64,000 bases of DNA from Leclercia adecarboxylata (GCA_901472455.1 LR590464.1:3844001-3908000); one strand, 5' to 3'. Shown: positions 48,336-59,983, numbered from the stretch's first letter. Translations and numbers: made by a program. Notes: generated by a model not told the origin, from the sequence alone.

Positions 48336-50167
48336 TCAGGCTCCTCGGGAGATAACGACAACCACCAGCACCGCCAGCTCAATCAGGGCGATACGGTGGA
48401 ACAACACGGCGGTGCTGCTGCACTGCCAGCCGGGGATAAAGCGGACCGGGTTGAGCCACTTGCGCAGCTTCAGCACCGGGGCAAAGGACTCTTTCACCGG
48501 CATAGCAAACCCGTGGGCGGTGATGACCATCGCGGGCTTCGTGATCGTAACCGCAGACCCAGGCAAAGCCGCGGGAGCGGTTCGGCAGGCGATCGCCTTT
48601 GCAGATCACCATCAGGATGAACGGCAGCAGCAGACCGGCGAGCAGCAGGAGGGTAATCATCGGCTGAGACACCGTGGAGATCTCGCCGCCGCTCACCGGG
48701 AACAGCTGGCTTACGATGGGCAGGAACCAGGGGGCCGCCACGCCGCCCGCTACACAGCACAACGCCGCCAGCACGGTGCTGGCGGTCATCAGCCAGGGCG
48801 CGCAGCAGGCGTTTTCCGCCTCCTTGGTGCGCGGTGCGCCCAGGAAGGTGACGCCATAGACTTTCGCCATACACATCACCGCCAGCGCGCCGGTGATCGC
48901 CAGGCCGGTCGCCAGCAGCGGCCCCAGCAGGCGGGCGATAAAGGCGTCGTGGGGTACCGAGGTTAAAGAAGGACTGATAGATCACCCACTCCCCGGCAAA
49001 ACCGTTCAGCGGCGGCAGGGCCGCCATCGCCATCAGCCCCACCAGCATCGCCAGCGAGATGAGCGGCATTTTTTTGCCGATGCCGCCCAGTTTCTCGATA
49101 TCGCGATGGCCGGTGCGATACCACACCGCGCCCGCGCCGAGGAACAGCGTGGTTTTAAACAGCCCGTGGCTAACCAGATGGTAGAGACCGCCGGTGAAGC
49201 CCAGCGCAATCAGCAGATTGCTGTGCAGCGCAATACCGGTGACGCCCGCCCCGAGACCGAGCAGGATAATGCCGATGTTTTCCAGGGTGTGGTACGCCAG
49301 CAGGCGCTGGATATTGTGCTCCATCAAGGCGTACAGCCCGCCGATAAAGGCGGTGAGCATCCCCATCACCAGCAGCAGCACACCCAGCCACAGCGGAGGC
49401 AGCGCGCCACTGAGGGAAACGGTGAGCATGCCGTAGAGACCGACCTTCATTACCACCGTAGAGAACAGCGCGGCAGCGGGGGCGCCGGCATTGGCATGCG
49501 CCTGCGGTGCCCAGCCGTGCAGCGGGATCACCCCGGCCAGCAGACCAAAGCCCGCCAGCCCTGGCAGCCAGATGCTGGCCCCCGGAGCCTGCGCGGTTGC
49601 CAGCGCACTCATCGCCCCAAAGTTCAGGGTGCCGTAGTAGCTCCACGCCTGCCAGCAGGCGATGGCGAGCAGGATCGTCCCCAGACGACCCAGCACAAAC
49701 CACAGCTTGCCAGACTGGGCGCAGCCGGTGAGAAACGCGCCACACAGGGCCATCACTTCCGCCATCACCACCAGCCAGCCGAGGTTATCGACCATAATGG
49801 CGGCCACGGCAGCGGCCATCAGCAGGTTGGTCAGCAGGCCGTTGGCTTTCGCCTGCGGGTGGCGGTGCCAGGCAATGGTAAACAGGCTGACCAGGCACGC
49901 TGGCAGGCCAATGGCGATAAGCCATATCGCGCGGATACCGGTCATCTGCATGCCGATGTGCAGCCAGGCCATCTCTGCGTACAGCGGCCCGGTTTGTGAA
50001 GCGATCAGCGCGATCGCCCCTGCCCCCACCGTCATGGCGCTGGCCATCGCCCCGCCGATCCCGGCGATAGCGCCGCTGAGCGGCTTGTGGGCGCAAACCG
50101 CCCACGCCAGCACGGCGCTTATCACATAGATGCCCAGCGCCGGGTTAATTAACGAAAAGGCGTTCAT
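48336..50167 (-). CDS. hycC: HycC, NuoL/MrpA-like membrane subunit (frameshifted)
   Basis: A large antiporter-like membrane protein of about 608 residues. Visible blocks are YALMEHNIQRLLAYHTLENI (key Lys/Glu/His region), LHGWAPQAHANAGAPAAALF and PPLNGFAGEWVIYQSFF. The C-terminus is ALIELAVLVVVVISRGA. Indels near 48955 and 48535 break it. The start is taken at the ATG overlapping the hycB stop (TGATG). It may couple formate hydrogenlyase to ion movement. Confidence 0.92.
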
Positions 50168-50772
50168 CAAAGCTCTCCTTGTTGCGACTGGAACAGCGAC
50201 AGATCGCCCAGATCCGTATGCAGGGTGAGTTCGCGCTTGTTCCGGCTGGCGCGCGCGATGTCCTCGTTATTAATCAGACGCAGGGATTTGGTCGGGCAGG
50301 TGCGCACGCACGCCGGGCCGTCGGGGTCGAAGTAGCACAGGTCGCACTTCACCCCGATGGCGCGCACGCCGGGCACCCAGTCCAGGAACGGGCTGACGCG
50401 GGCGGGTGCCGGAGCGGCCATCGGTGCCTTGCTGGTATTACAGTTGGCAGGAATGGCCCGCGGGCGGCTCCCGGCAAACTCGACGGCGCCAAACGGGCAG
50501 GCAATACCGCACAGTTTGCAGCTGACGCACAGGCTTTCATTGAGCTGGATGGCACCGTCAATCCGGGTGATGGCATTGACCGGGCACACCTGAGCGCAGG
50601 GGGCGTCTTCGCAGTGATGGCAAAGCTGCGGCGCAGAGTCGGTGTTGTTACGCATCACTTTCAGTCGCGGCTGGCTTTGCAGGCCATGCTGGCGATGGTT
50701 TTCTGAGCAGGCTGCTTCACAGGTATGGCACCCGATACACAGCGTGGGATCAGCAATTACAAAACGATTCAC
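50167..50772 (-). CDS. hycB: HycB, 4Fe-4S electron-transfer subunit
   Basis: The ~201-residue ferredoxin-type subunit receives electrons from FdhF. The clusters are CIGCHTCEAAC, CHHCEDAPCAQVC, CVSCKLCGIACP and CDLCYFDPDGPACVRTC. A GTG start at 50772 gives (M)NRFVIADPTLC, matching E. coli. The open frame further upstream reads into hycA and is not used. The gene is intact. Confidence 0.93.
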   Translation of the reverse strand: MNRFVIADPTLCIGCHTCEAACSENHRQHGLQSQPRLKVMRNNTDSAPQLCHHCEDAPCAQVCPVNAITRIDGAIQLNESLCVSCKLCGIACPFGAVEFAGSRPRAIPANCNTSKAPMAAPAPARVSPFLDWVPGVRAIGVKCDLCYFDPDGPACVRTCPTKSLRLINNEDIARASRNKRELTLHTDLGDLSLFQSQQGEL

Positions 50773-50792
50773 CTGGTTTCCTCTGGTGATAG

Positions 50793-51309
50793 TCATTTTT
50801 GACGAAAAATGGCGGAAGTGTCATTTTCGACACCTGACGACATCGCATTCAGACGGCGGCGTGGTGCTGCGCGGAGTGTCGCCAGCGTCAGCGATTCGCC
50901 GCGTTCGGTTGCGGCGTACAGCGCGGCATAGACCCCGTTGATTTTCTCGAGGAAATGGTCGAGCACCGCCTCGCGCTGGTCGATGGCGATGGTGCCGTCC
51001 AGCATCCCGTCGTCGCTCAGTCGGGCACGGCCAATCAGCACGCTCTCCTCGTTGTCACGCGCTTCGATGGTGTAATTGAAGATATGCCCGTTAAACGCCT
51101 GCTCAGGCGTCACGCGGATAAGGAAGTGGTCGAACAGCCAGAAACCAAGCCCGCTGTCGTTATTGCAGCCCACACTCAGGTAGAGACTGGCTTTAGAAAG
51201 GGTAATGGCCTGAACCAGGGAGTTGCCGTAGTGGTTCCAGTGGGCGCGGAGCGTCCGCTGTTGTCCGGCAATAAAATGGGCTTTTTCGCTCCAATTCGGT
51301 AAGTGTCAT
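50793..51309 (-). CDS. hycA: HycA, negative regulator of the formate regulon (frameshifted)
   Basis: About 170 residues start MTLTELERK and continue after a shift near 51265 as AHWNHYGNSL, then GCNNDSGLGFWLFDHFLIRV, DREAVLDHFLEKINGVYAAL-like and the end AIFRQK. It matches HycA in length, order and position as first gene of hyc. HycA counteracts FhlA. The frame loss is in a GC run and is probably an error. Its 3' end contains a TGTC...GACA palindrome. Confidence 0.85.
50819..50832. promoter_or_regulatory. Probable FhlA site in the hycA 3' end
   Basis: TGTCATTTTCGACA has TGTC/GACA arms and is close to the TGTCATTTCGTC half-site near hyp. An additional palindrome CATTTTTGACGAAAAATG lies at 50794-50811. 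A site in the hycA/hycB region is known for E. coli FhlA, so this placement fits. Confidence 0.55.
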
Positions 51310-51353
51310 GGTGATATACTTGATGCGTCCTGTATAAAGAGTTCGCTTCACTA

Positions 51354-51370
51354 AGCACATTTCATGCCAT
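51354..51370 (-). promoter_or_regulatory. Sigma-54 promoter of the hyc operon
   Basis: ATGGCATGAAATGTGCTT on the minus strand has GG-N10-GC, about 45 bases before hycA. Confidence 0.85.
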
Positions 51371-51426
51371 TTTTTAACTTGCTGATTTAACACATATTTA
51401 AATTTTAAAGCCCGCCACATCACAGA

Positions 51427-51442
51427 AAATGACATGTCATTT
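51427..51442. promoter_or_regulatory. Probable FhlA site between hyc and hyp
   Basis: AAATGACATGTCATTT is a perfect 16-bp palindrome, directly followed by CGTCATC. It sits about 57 bases from each sigma-54 promoter and can serve both divergent operons. Confidence 0.65.
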
Positions 51443-51495
51443 CGTCATCTTTGTCAGGCCCGTTATTACTTTCCCGCTTTTCCCTCTCTAAAAGA

Positions 51496-51511
51496 TGGCA
51501 TCAATATTGCT
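51496..51511 (+). promoter_or_regulatory. Sigma-54 promoter of hypABCDE-fhlA
   Basis: TGGCATCAATATTGCT has GG-N10-GC, 33 bases before hypA. Confidence 0.88.
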
Positions 51512-51543
51512 TTACCCGGCAAGACTCCACCGGGAATAGCACA

Positions 51544-51894
51544 ATGCACGAAATTACCCTCTGCCAGCAGGCGCTGGAATTGATCGAACAACAGGCCCAT
51601 CAGCATCACGCGAAACGGGTGACGGATGTCTGGCTGCGCGTCGGCGCTTTTTCCTGTGTGGAAAGCAGCGCGCTGCAATTTTGCTTTGAGCTGGTGTGCC
51701 GCGGCACCCTGGCCGAAGGCTGCGGGCTGCATCTGGAAGAACAGCAAGCGGAATGCTGGTGTCAGGACTGTCAGGAGTACGTCCAGTTGCTTACCCATCG
51801 CGTACGACGCTGCCCGCAATGCGGCGGCGCAAGTCTGAATATCGTCGCTGACGACGGACTGCATATCACGCGTCTGGAAATTGAACAGGAGTAA
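51544..51894 (+). CDS. hypA: HypA, nickel-insertion metallochaperone
   Basis: The intact 116-residue protein starts MHEITLCQQALELIEQQAHQ with the nickel-binding MHE N-terminus. The zinc site is CWCQDC and CPQCGG. It delivers nickel to HycE together with HypB. It is the first hyp gene, three bases before hypB. Confidence 0.94.
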   Translation: MHEITLCQQALELIEQQAHQHHAKRVTDVWLRVGAFSCVESSALQFCFELVCRGTLAEGCGLHLEEQQAECWCQDCQEYVQLLTHRVRRCPQCGGASLNIVADDGLHITRLEIEQE

Positions 51895-51897
51895 ACC

Positions 51898-52769
51898 ATG
51901 TGTACCACCTGCGGTTGCGATAGCGGCAACCTCTATATAGAAGGTGACGAGCGGAATGCACATTCCGCTTTTCGCAGCGCCCCTTTCTCCCCGGCACCAC
52001 GCCAGGCGTTTCACGTCACGCGGATTGGCGGCGGGGACTTTGCCCCCACAGAACAGCAGCCGGGCCAGCTGGATTACGGCCAGGGAGTCGCGGGCACCCA
52101 TGCGCCGGGCCTGAGCCAGCGTAAAATGGTTGAGATTGAAATCGACGTGCTGAGCAAAATAATCAGCTCGCCCAACGCAACCGCCAGCGGTTCAGCGCCC
52201 GGCAACAACTGGCGCTGAATCTGGTCTCCAGCCCCGGGTCCGGTAAAACCACCCTGCTGACCGAGACCTTAAAGCGCTTACAGCATCGCGTGTCCTGCGC
52301 AGTGATCGAAGGCGATCAGCAGACCGTGAATGACGCCGAGCGGATCCGCGCCACTGGCACCCCGGCGATCCAGGTCAACACCGGCAAAGGCTGTCACCTG
52401 GACGCACAGATGATCCATGATGCGATGCAGCGCCTGCCGCTGGACGACGGCGGCATTATGTTTATCGAGAACGTCGGCAATCTGGTCTGCCCGGCCAGCT
52501 TCGATCTTGGTGAGCGCCACAAGGTGGCGGTGCTCTCCGTCACCGAGGGCGAAGATAAACCGCTGAAATATCCGCACATGTTTGCCGCAGCCTCCATCAT
52601 GCTGCTCAATAAAGTTGACCTGCTGCCGTACCTTAACTTTGACGTGGATAGATGCCTCGCCGCCGCGCGGGAAGTGAACCCGGATATTGCGATCCTGCTT
52701 GTCTCCGCCACGCGGGGAGACGGCATGGATGCCTGGCTTAACTGGCTGGAGACGCAGCGATGTGCATAG
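51898..52769 (+). CDS. hypB: HypB, nickel-insertion GTPase (frameshifted)
   Basis: About 290 residues start MCTTCGC (N-terminal nickel site). The P-loop SPGSGKTT follows after a missing A in a run of A near 52160 ([13 protein letters not shown]). Other GTPase motifs are [18 protein letters not shown] and [10 protein letters not shown]. Without the sequence error it is a full-length HypB. It overlaps hypC by 10 bases. Confidence 0.93.
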
Positions 52770-53038
52770 GCGTTCCCGGTAAAATCAGCGCCATCGTGGA
52801 CGGTATGCAGGCTAAAGTGGAGGTCTGCGGCGTGCTGCGCGATGTGGATCTCACCCTGGTCGGCGCATGCGATGAAAACGGCAACAGCCGTCTCGGCCAG
52901 TGGGTGCTGGTGCATGTTGGCTTCGCCATGAGCGTGATTAATGAAGAGGAGGCGCTGGACACCCTCGCCGCGCTACAGAATATGTTTGACGTCGAGCCGG
53001 ACGTCGGCCCGCTGCTGTTTGGCGAGGAGTCCCGCTGA
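52760..53038 (+). CDS. hypC: HypC, hydrogenase maturation chaperone
   Basis: The intact 92-residue protein starts [15 protein letters not shown]. The N-terminal Cys2, essential for binding HypD and the large subunit, is present. It shuttles the Fe(CN)2CO unit. Its stop overlaps the start of hypD by one base. Confidence 0.95.
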   Translation: MCIGVPGKISAIVDGMQAKVEVCGVLRDVDLTLVGACDENGNSRLGQWVLVHVGFAMSVINEEEALDTLAALQNMFDVEPDVGPLLFGEESR

Positions 53039-54160
53039 TGCGTTTTGTTGACGAATACCGCGACCCGCAAAAGGTGATGCGCCTGATTGAGACGCTTAAC
53101 GCCCGCGCCAACGCTTTGCCTTACACTCCGCAGCGCCCGCTGCGGATTATGGAGGTGTGCGGCGGTCACACTCACGCCATCTTTAAGTTCGGCCTGGATC
53201 AGCTCCTGCCGGAGAATATCGAGTTTATTCACGGCCCCGGCTGCCCGGTGTGCGTCCTGCCGATGGGGCGGATCGACACCTGCATTGAGATCGCCAGCCA
53301 CCCGGAAGTGATCTTCTGTACCTTCGGCGATGCAATGCGGGTGCCGGGTAAAAATGGCTCCCTGCTGGATGCCCGGATGCGCGGCGCGGATGTGCGGATT
53401 ATCTACTCCCCTGCCGACGCGCTGAAGCTGGCCCAACAGCACCCGGATCGTAAAGTGGTGTTCTTCGGCCTCGGGTTCGAAACCACCATGCCCGCCACCG
53501 CGCTGACCCTGCGTCAGGCGAAAGCGGCCAACGTGCAAAACTTCTTCTTTTTCTGCCAGCACATCACCCTGATCCCGGTGCTGAAAAGCCTGCTGGAACA
53601 GCCGGAGAATGGCATCGACGCCTTTCTGGCCCCCCGGCCACGTCAGCATGGTGATTGGCACCCACGCCTACGATTTTATCGCAGATGAATATCAGCGCCC
53701 GCTGGTGGTAGCCGGATTTGAACCGGTGGATCTGTTGCAAGGGGTATTAATGCTGGTTGAGCAGAAAATCGCGGGCGTGAGCGAGGTAGAAAATCAGTAT
53801 CGTCGCATCGTGCCGGAAGAGGGTAACCCGCTGGCGCAGGCGGTTATCGACAAGGTGTTTACCGTCGAAGGCGAAAGCGAATGGCGCGGGCTGGGGGTAA
53901 TTGATCACTCCGGCGTGCATCTTACCGACGCGTATCGCCAGTTTGACGCCGAGCGCCACTTCAGCACCCGCGCACAAGACATCTGCGACGATCCTCAGGC
54001 ACGCTGCGGCGCGGTATTGACCGGGCGCTGCAAACCGGCCCAGTGCCCGTTATTTGGTAATAAATGCACGCCGCAAAGCGCCTTTGGCGCGCTAATGGTG
54101 TCATCAGAAGGGGCGTGTAGCGCCTGGTATCAGTACCGTTCTCAGGAGTGTGAAAGTTGA
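53038..54160 (+). CDS. hypD: HypD, Fe-S scaffold for Fe(CN)2CO assembly (frameshifted)
   Basis: The 373-residue protein has [25 protein letters not shown] and a C-terminal Fe-S site ([20 protein letters not shown]). An extra C in a six-C run near 53635 shifts the frame, and five C gives [18 protein letters not shown]. It is where CN and CO ligands are placed on iron with HypC and HypE. Confidence 0.94.
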
Positions 54161-55169
54161 AACAGATAACCCTCGCCCACGGGAGCGGTGGACAGGCCAT
54201 GCAGCAGCTAATCGGTGAGCTTTTTATGCGCGCCTTTGCCAACCCGCTTTTGAACGAGCAGGAAGATCAGGCCCGCATTCCCCTTCAGGAACTGACCGCC
54301 CAGGGCGATCGGCTGGCCTTTTCCACGGACAGCTACGTTATTGACCCGCTGTTTTTCCCCGGCGGCGATATTGGCAAGCTGGCTGTCTGCGGGACAGCTA
54401 ACGATGTGGCCGTCAGCGGCGCAATTCCGCGCTGGCTCTCCTGCGGCTTTATTCTGGAGGAGGGGCTGGAGATGGCGACGCTGGAACGTATCGTCGCCAG
54501 CATGGCCGCGACAGCCGCGGCGGCGGGTATCACCATCGTGACCGGCGATACCAAAGTCGTCCCCCGTGGGGCGGCGGATAAAGTGTTTATTAACACCGCC
54601 GGTATCGGTTCGATTCCCGCAGGCGTAAACTGGGGCATGCGCCAGATTGCGGGCGGGCGATGTGCTGCTGGTCAGCGGCACGCTGGGGGATCATGGTGCC
54701 ACCATCCTGAACCTGCGTGAAGGTTTGGGTCTGGATGGCGATCTGCACAGTGACTGCGCCGTGCTGACGCCGCTCATTCAGGCGCTGCGGGCAGAGCCGG
54801 GCATTAAAGCCCTGCGCGATGCGACCCCGCGGCGGTGTGAATGCCGTCGCCCATGAGTTTGCCGCCAGCAGCGGCTGTGGCATTGAATTACAGGAGAGCG
54901 CCCTGCCCGTGAAGCCCGCCGTGCGCGGCGCGTGCGAGTTGCTGGGACTGGACCCGCTCAACTTTGCCAACGAAGGCAAACTGGTGATTGCCGTCGGACG
55001 CCATGAAGCGGAGCGCGTGCTAGGCTTAGTACGTCAACATCCTCTGGGCCAGGACGCGGCCATCATTGGCGAGGTAGTAGAGCGCAAAGGCGTCCGGCTT
55101 GCCGGACTTTACGGCGTGAAGCGAACCCTGAATTTGCCGCATGCCGAACCGCTACCGCGCATTTGCTGA
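54157..55169 (+). CDS. hypE: HypE, carbamoyl-to-cyanide dehydratase (frameshifted)
   Basis: The 336-residue PurM-like protein probably starts at the TTG that overlaps the hypD stop (TTGA). Blocks are [53 protein letters not shown] and the C-terminal PRIC, whose cysteine is carbamoylated by HypF then dehydrated to thiocyanate. Indels near 54655 and 54835 break it. Confidence 0.93.
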
Positions 55170-55213
55170 CCCCGGCAGCACCCATTCGCTTCTCATTTTT
55201 CTGGATATAACGC

Positions 55214-57308
55214 ATGTCGTATACACCCACGAACGATCCCCTCGATCAAGGATTGTTCGATATTACCCGAACCCTGCTGCAACAGCCGGATCTCTGCGCC
55301 CTCGCGCGGTCACTGGCCTGGCATGCCCGGCAGATGAACCTGGCCGATCGCGCGAACATTCTGCTCTGGCAGTCAGAGCAGCGTCGCGTTTATCTGTACA
55401 GTACCGACGAGCAGGATCGGGATATCCGCTATGAAGATGAGCCGCTGCTGGCGAACGGACCTTTTCGCCGTATGCTGTCGCGCCCGGACGTGCTGCACTG
55501 CCAGGCAGAGACCTTTAAAGAGACCTGGCCGGCGCTGGCCCGCCTGGATCTGTACGCCCCCCTGGCCCACTATTGCCTGACGCCGCTGGCGGCCGACGGT
55601 CGGATCTTTGGTGGCTGCGAGTTCCTGCGTAACAACGATCGTCCCTGGAGCGACAGCGACTTTTCCCGGCTGCAAACGCTGACTCAGGCGGCGGGTCTGG
55701 CGGTCGAGCAGCTGATGGCCCGCCAGAACAGCAGCGACAGCTATGAGGTGCTGTGCCGGGAACGCAACGACTTTCGTCTGCTGGTTGCCATCACTAACGC
55801 GGTGCTGTCTAAACTCGACCTCGACGAGCTGGTGACGGAGGTTTCCCGGGAGATCCAGCGCAACTTCGGCATTGATTCCATCAGCATGGTGTTGCGCAGC
55901 GAGCGCAAGGGCAAGCTCCTGGTCTACTCCACCCATTATCTGGATAAAAACGCCCCGCTGTACGATCAGAGCGAGGTGGACGAGAAAGGCACGCTGTCTG
56001 AAAAAGTCATGCGTAACAAAAAGATGCTGATGCTTAATCTGCACAGCCGGGATCAGCACGCCCCTTACGAACGCATGCTGTTTGATATGTGGGGCGAACA
56101 GGATCAGACCCTGTGCCTGTTCCCGCTGATCTTCCGCGAGCGGATCCTCGGCACCCTGAAGCTGGCGCAGTGCAAGGCGCAGGTGTTTACGGCTTCGAAT
56201 CTGGAACTGCTGAACCAGATTGCCGAACGCATCGCCATTGCCGTGGATAAACGCCCTCTCCTACCGCGAAATCAGCCATCTTAAGGAGCGGCTGATTGAC
56301 GAGGAACCTCGCCCTCACCGAGCAGATCAATAACGTCGCCACCGATTTTGGCGAAATTATTGGCCGCAGCTCGCCGATGATGACGGTGATGAAGCAGGTG
56401 GAGATGGTCGCGCACAGCAACAGTACGGTGCTGATTCTGGGCGAGACCGGCACCGGCAAGGAGCTGATTGCCCGCGCCATTCATAACCTGAGCGGGCGTT
56501 AGCGATCGCCGGATGGTGAAGATGAACTGCGCGGCAATGCCCGCCGGGCTGGCTGGAAAGCGATCTGTTCGGCCACGAGCGCGGTGCCTTTACCGGTGCC
56601 AGTGCCCAGCATATTGGCCGCTTTGAACTGGCGGACAAAAGCACGCTGTTTCTCGATGAAGTGGGGGATATGCCGTTAGAGCTTCAGCCCAAGCTGCTGC
56701 GTGTGCTCCAGGAGCAGGAGTTCGAACGGCTCGGCAGCAACCGCACCATCCACAACCGACGTGCGCCTTATTGCCGCAACCAACCGCGACTTAACGCAAA
56801 TGGTCGCCGATCGTGAGTTTCGGCAGCGGACCTTTACTACCGGCTCAACGTGTTCCCGATCTTCCTGCCGCCGCTGCGAGAACGCCCGGAAGATATCCCG
56901 CTGCTGGTGAAGTCGTTCACCTCCAAAATTGCTCACCGCTTAGGGCGCAATATCGACAGCATCCCGGCGGATACGCTGCGACAACTTAGCAAAATGGAGT
57001 GGCCAGGCAACGTGCGCGAGCTGGAAAACGTGATTGAGCGCGCCGTGTTGCTCACCCGCGGTAATGTCCTGCAACTGTCTCTACCGGATATCGATTACCC
57101 CCGGTTTGTCAGCGCTACGCCGCCGGAGACGGCAGTCAGTACGCTTCGTGAAGGCGAAGAGGAATATCAACACATTATGCGCGTGCTGAAAGAGACCAAC
57201 GGCGTGATCGCCGGGCCAAGAGGGGCGGCCCAACGCCTGGGCCTGAAGCGCACCACACTTCTGTCGCGCATGAAGCGCCTGGGCATTGATAAGAACGATC
57301 TTTTGTAA
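55214..57308 (+). CDS. fhlA: FhlA, formate-responsive sigma-54 activator (frameshifted)
   Basis: About 690 residues start [20 protein letters not shown]. The N-terminal two GAF-type domains sense formate. The AAA+ domain has [15 protein letters not shown] (Walker A), [19 protein letters not shown] (sigma-54 contact loop) and [20 protein letters not shown] (Walker B). The C-terminal helix-turn-helix ([20 protein letters not shown]) binds the palindromes listed here. Indels near 56265, 56300, 56505, 56540, 56755 and 56830 interrupt it. It activates fdhF, hydN, hyc and hyp. Confidence 0.93.
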
Positions 57309-57317
57309 GGCGCACGG

Positions 57318-57377
57318 GGGGGAATATCACCGGCATGAGAGCAATATTATTCTCATGATTATGGGGTGATATTTCCC
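57318..57377. repeat. Large inverted repeat after fhlA
   Basis: GGGAATATCACC and GGTGATATTTCCC face each other around an inner ATGAGA/TCTCAT hairpin. It lacks a T-run. It may terminate fhlA or stabilise its mRNA end. Confidence 0.5.
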
Positions 57378-57553
57378 GGCCCTCACCGGCATCATTCTCC
57401 TGTCATATTCTTCTGCATTTTTGTTATCTCTCCGCGAATTTCGCCTCAATAAGACATTTCTCAAGAAAAATTCATACCGCGCCCAGCCCTTATCTCATGG
57501 GAAATTGCGCCGGTTCGCGCGCGGCAAAAATCATGCCACAAGCCAATTCAGGG

Positions 57554-57581
57554 TTGTCTCAGATTCTGAGTATGATAGGGT
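57554..57581 (+). promoter_or_regulatory. proVp: proU main promoter
   Basis: TTGTCT, 16 bases, then TAGGGT resembles the osmoinducible P2 promoter of E. coli proVWX (TTGCCT and TAGGGT), and the bases between (CAGATTCTGAGTATG) are also alike. It lies about 70 bases before proV. Confidence 0.7.
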
Positions 57582-57649
57582 ATGGCCGGTTAATTATATT
57601 CACTGGTAAATATATCGACGTAAATAAATAACGGGACATTCTTTATTGC

Positions 57650-58857
57650 ATGGCAATTAAATTAGAAGTTAAGAATCTTTATAAAGTATTTGGCGAGCAC
57701 CCGCAGCGCGCATTCAAATATATTGAAAAAGGACTTTCAAAAGAACATATTCTGGAAAAAACCGGGCTGTCGCTTGGCGTTAAAGACGCCAGTCTGGCCA
57801 TTGAAGAAGGCGAGATTTTTGTCATCATGGGGTTATCCGGTTCGGGTAAATCCACTATGGTTCGCCTTCTCAATCGCCTGATTGAACCCACCCGCGGACA
57901 GGTGCTGATTGATGGCGTGGATATCGCCAAAATATCGGACGCCGAGCTTCGCGAGGTGCGCAGAAAAAGATCGCGATGGTGTTCCAGTCGTTCGCTTTGA
58001 TGCCGCATATGACGGTGTTAAATAACACCGCCTTCGGTATGGAATTAGCCGGTGTACCGGCCAGTGAGCGTCAGGAAAAAGCGCTGGGATGCCCTGCGTC
58101 AGGTCGGGCTGGAAAATTATGCTCACGCCTACCCGGATGAACTTTCTGGTGGGATGCGTCAGCGCGTGGGATTAGCCCGCGCATTAGCGATCAATCCCGA
58201 TATATTATTAATGGACGAAGCTTTTTCGGCGCTCGACCCGTTAATTCGTACCGAGATGCAGGACGAGCTGGTAAAAACTGCAATCGCGGCATCAGCGCAC
58301 TATTGTCTTTATTTCCCATGATCTTGATGAAGCCATGCGAATTTGGCGACCGCATTGCCATTATGCAAAACGGCGAAAGTGTGCAGGTGGGAACCCCGGA
58401 TGAAATTCTGAATAATCCGGCGAACGATTACGTGCGCACCTTCTTCCGTGGCGTGGATATTAGTCAGGTATTTAGCGCCAAAGATATTGCCCGCCGCACC
58501 CCGAACGGCATTATCCGCAGAACCCCAGGCTTCGGCCCGCGCTCGGCGCTGAAGCTGTTGCAAGATGAAGACCGTGAATACGGCTATCTGGTTGAACGCG
58601 GTTAATAAATTTGTTGGTGTTGTCTCCATCGATTCCCTGAAAACCGCCCTTGGCGAAAAACCAGGGTATCGATGCGGCGTTGATTGACGCTCCGCTTGCC
58701 GTGGACGCCGAAACGCCGCTCAGCGAGTTGCTCTCTCATGTCGGTCAGGCGCCTTGCGCGGTGCCGGTAGTCGGAGAAGAAACAACAGTACGTCGGCATC
58801 ATCTCAAAACGGATGCTGCTGCAGGCTTTAGATCGCGAGGGGGCAAACAATGGCTGA
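57650..58857 (+). CDS. proV: ProV, glycine betaine/proline ABC transporter ATPase (frameshifted)
   Basis: About 400 residues start [20 protein letters not shown]. It has Walker A ([18 protein letters not shown]), the signature [20 protein letters not shown], Walker B ([20 protein letters not shown]) and C-terminal CBS domains that sense osmotic strength ([31 protein letters not shown]). Indels near 57968, 58085, 58275, 58312, 58660 and 58785 break it. It overlaps proW by 8 bases. Confidence 0.93.
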
Positions 58858-59983
58858 TCAATCTAACCCGTGGGGCACCACAGACGCCGCTGACAACGCG
58901 GCACAATCCGCTGATGCGTGGGGTTCCACCCCGGCTACGCCAGCACCTGGCGCTGACAGCGCGGCACAATCCGCTGACGCGTGGGGTTTCTTCCCCGGCT
59001 GCGCCAGCACCCACCGATGGCGGTACGGCCGACTGGCTGACCAGCGCCCCGGCACCGGAACCTGAGCATTTCAACATTATGGATCCGTTCCATAAGACGC
59101 TGATCCCGCTCGACCGCTGGGTTACCGAAGGGATCGACTGGGTGGTGACCCACTTCCGTCCGGTTTTCCAGGGCATTCGTGTGCCGGTGGATTACATCCT
59201 TAACGGCTTCCAGCAGCTGATGCTGGGCATGCCAGCACCCGTGGCTATCGTGCTGTTCTCGCTGATTGCCTGGCAGTTTGGCAGCGCGGGGATGGGCGTG
59301 GCGACGCTGATCTCGCTGATCCTGATCGGCGCGATCGGTGCCTGGTCGCAGGCGATGATCACCCTGGCGCTGGTGCTGACCGCCCTGCTCTTCTGCGTGG
59401 TGATCGGCCTGCCGATGGGGATATGGCTGGCGCGCAGCCCGCGGGCGGCCAAAAATTATCCGGCCGCTGCTGGATGCGATGCAGACTACCCCGGCGTTTG
59501 TCTATCTGGTGCCGATTGTGATGCTGTTTGGCATCGGCAACGTGCCGGGCGTGGTGGTGACCATTATCTTCGCCCTGCCGCCTATTGTGCGTCTGACCAT
59601 TCTGGGGATTAACCAGGTGCCTGCCGATCTGATTGAAGCCTCGCGCTCGTTTGGTGCCAGCCCGCGTCAGATGTTGTTTAAGGTTCAGCTCCCGCTGGCG
59701 ATGGCCGACCATTATGGCCGGTGTGAACCAGACCCTGATGCTGGCCCTGTCGATGGTGGTGATCGCCTCGATGATCGCTGTCGGCGGTCTTGGCCAGATG
59801 GTCCTGCGCGGCATTGGCCGTCTCGATATGGGGCTGGCCACCGTGGGCGGCGTGGGGATCGTGATCCTCGCCATTATTCTTGACCGCCTGACCCAGGCTG
59901 TCGGTCGTGATTCACGCAGTCGCGGCAACCGTCGCTGGTACACCACCGGCCCTGTCGGGTTAATCACCCGTTTTTTTCCCTAA
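58850..59983 (+). CDS. proW: ProW, glycine betaine/proline permease (frameshifted)
   Basis: The inner-membrane permease of proU starts [16 protein letters not shown]. The cytoplasmic N-terminus contains AAQSADAWG twice, 21 residues apart, because of a 63-bp tandem duplication at 58888-59013 that E. coli lacks. The membrane domain follows ([40 protein letters not shown], [20 protein letters not shown]). Indels near 58985, 59455 and 59707 break it. It ends GLITRFFP. Confidence 0.92.
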
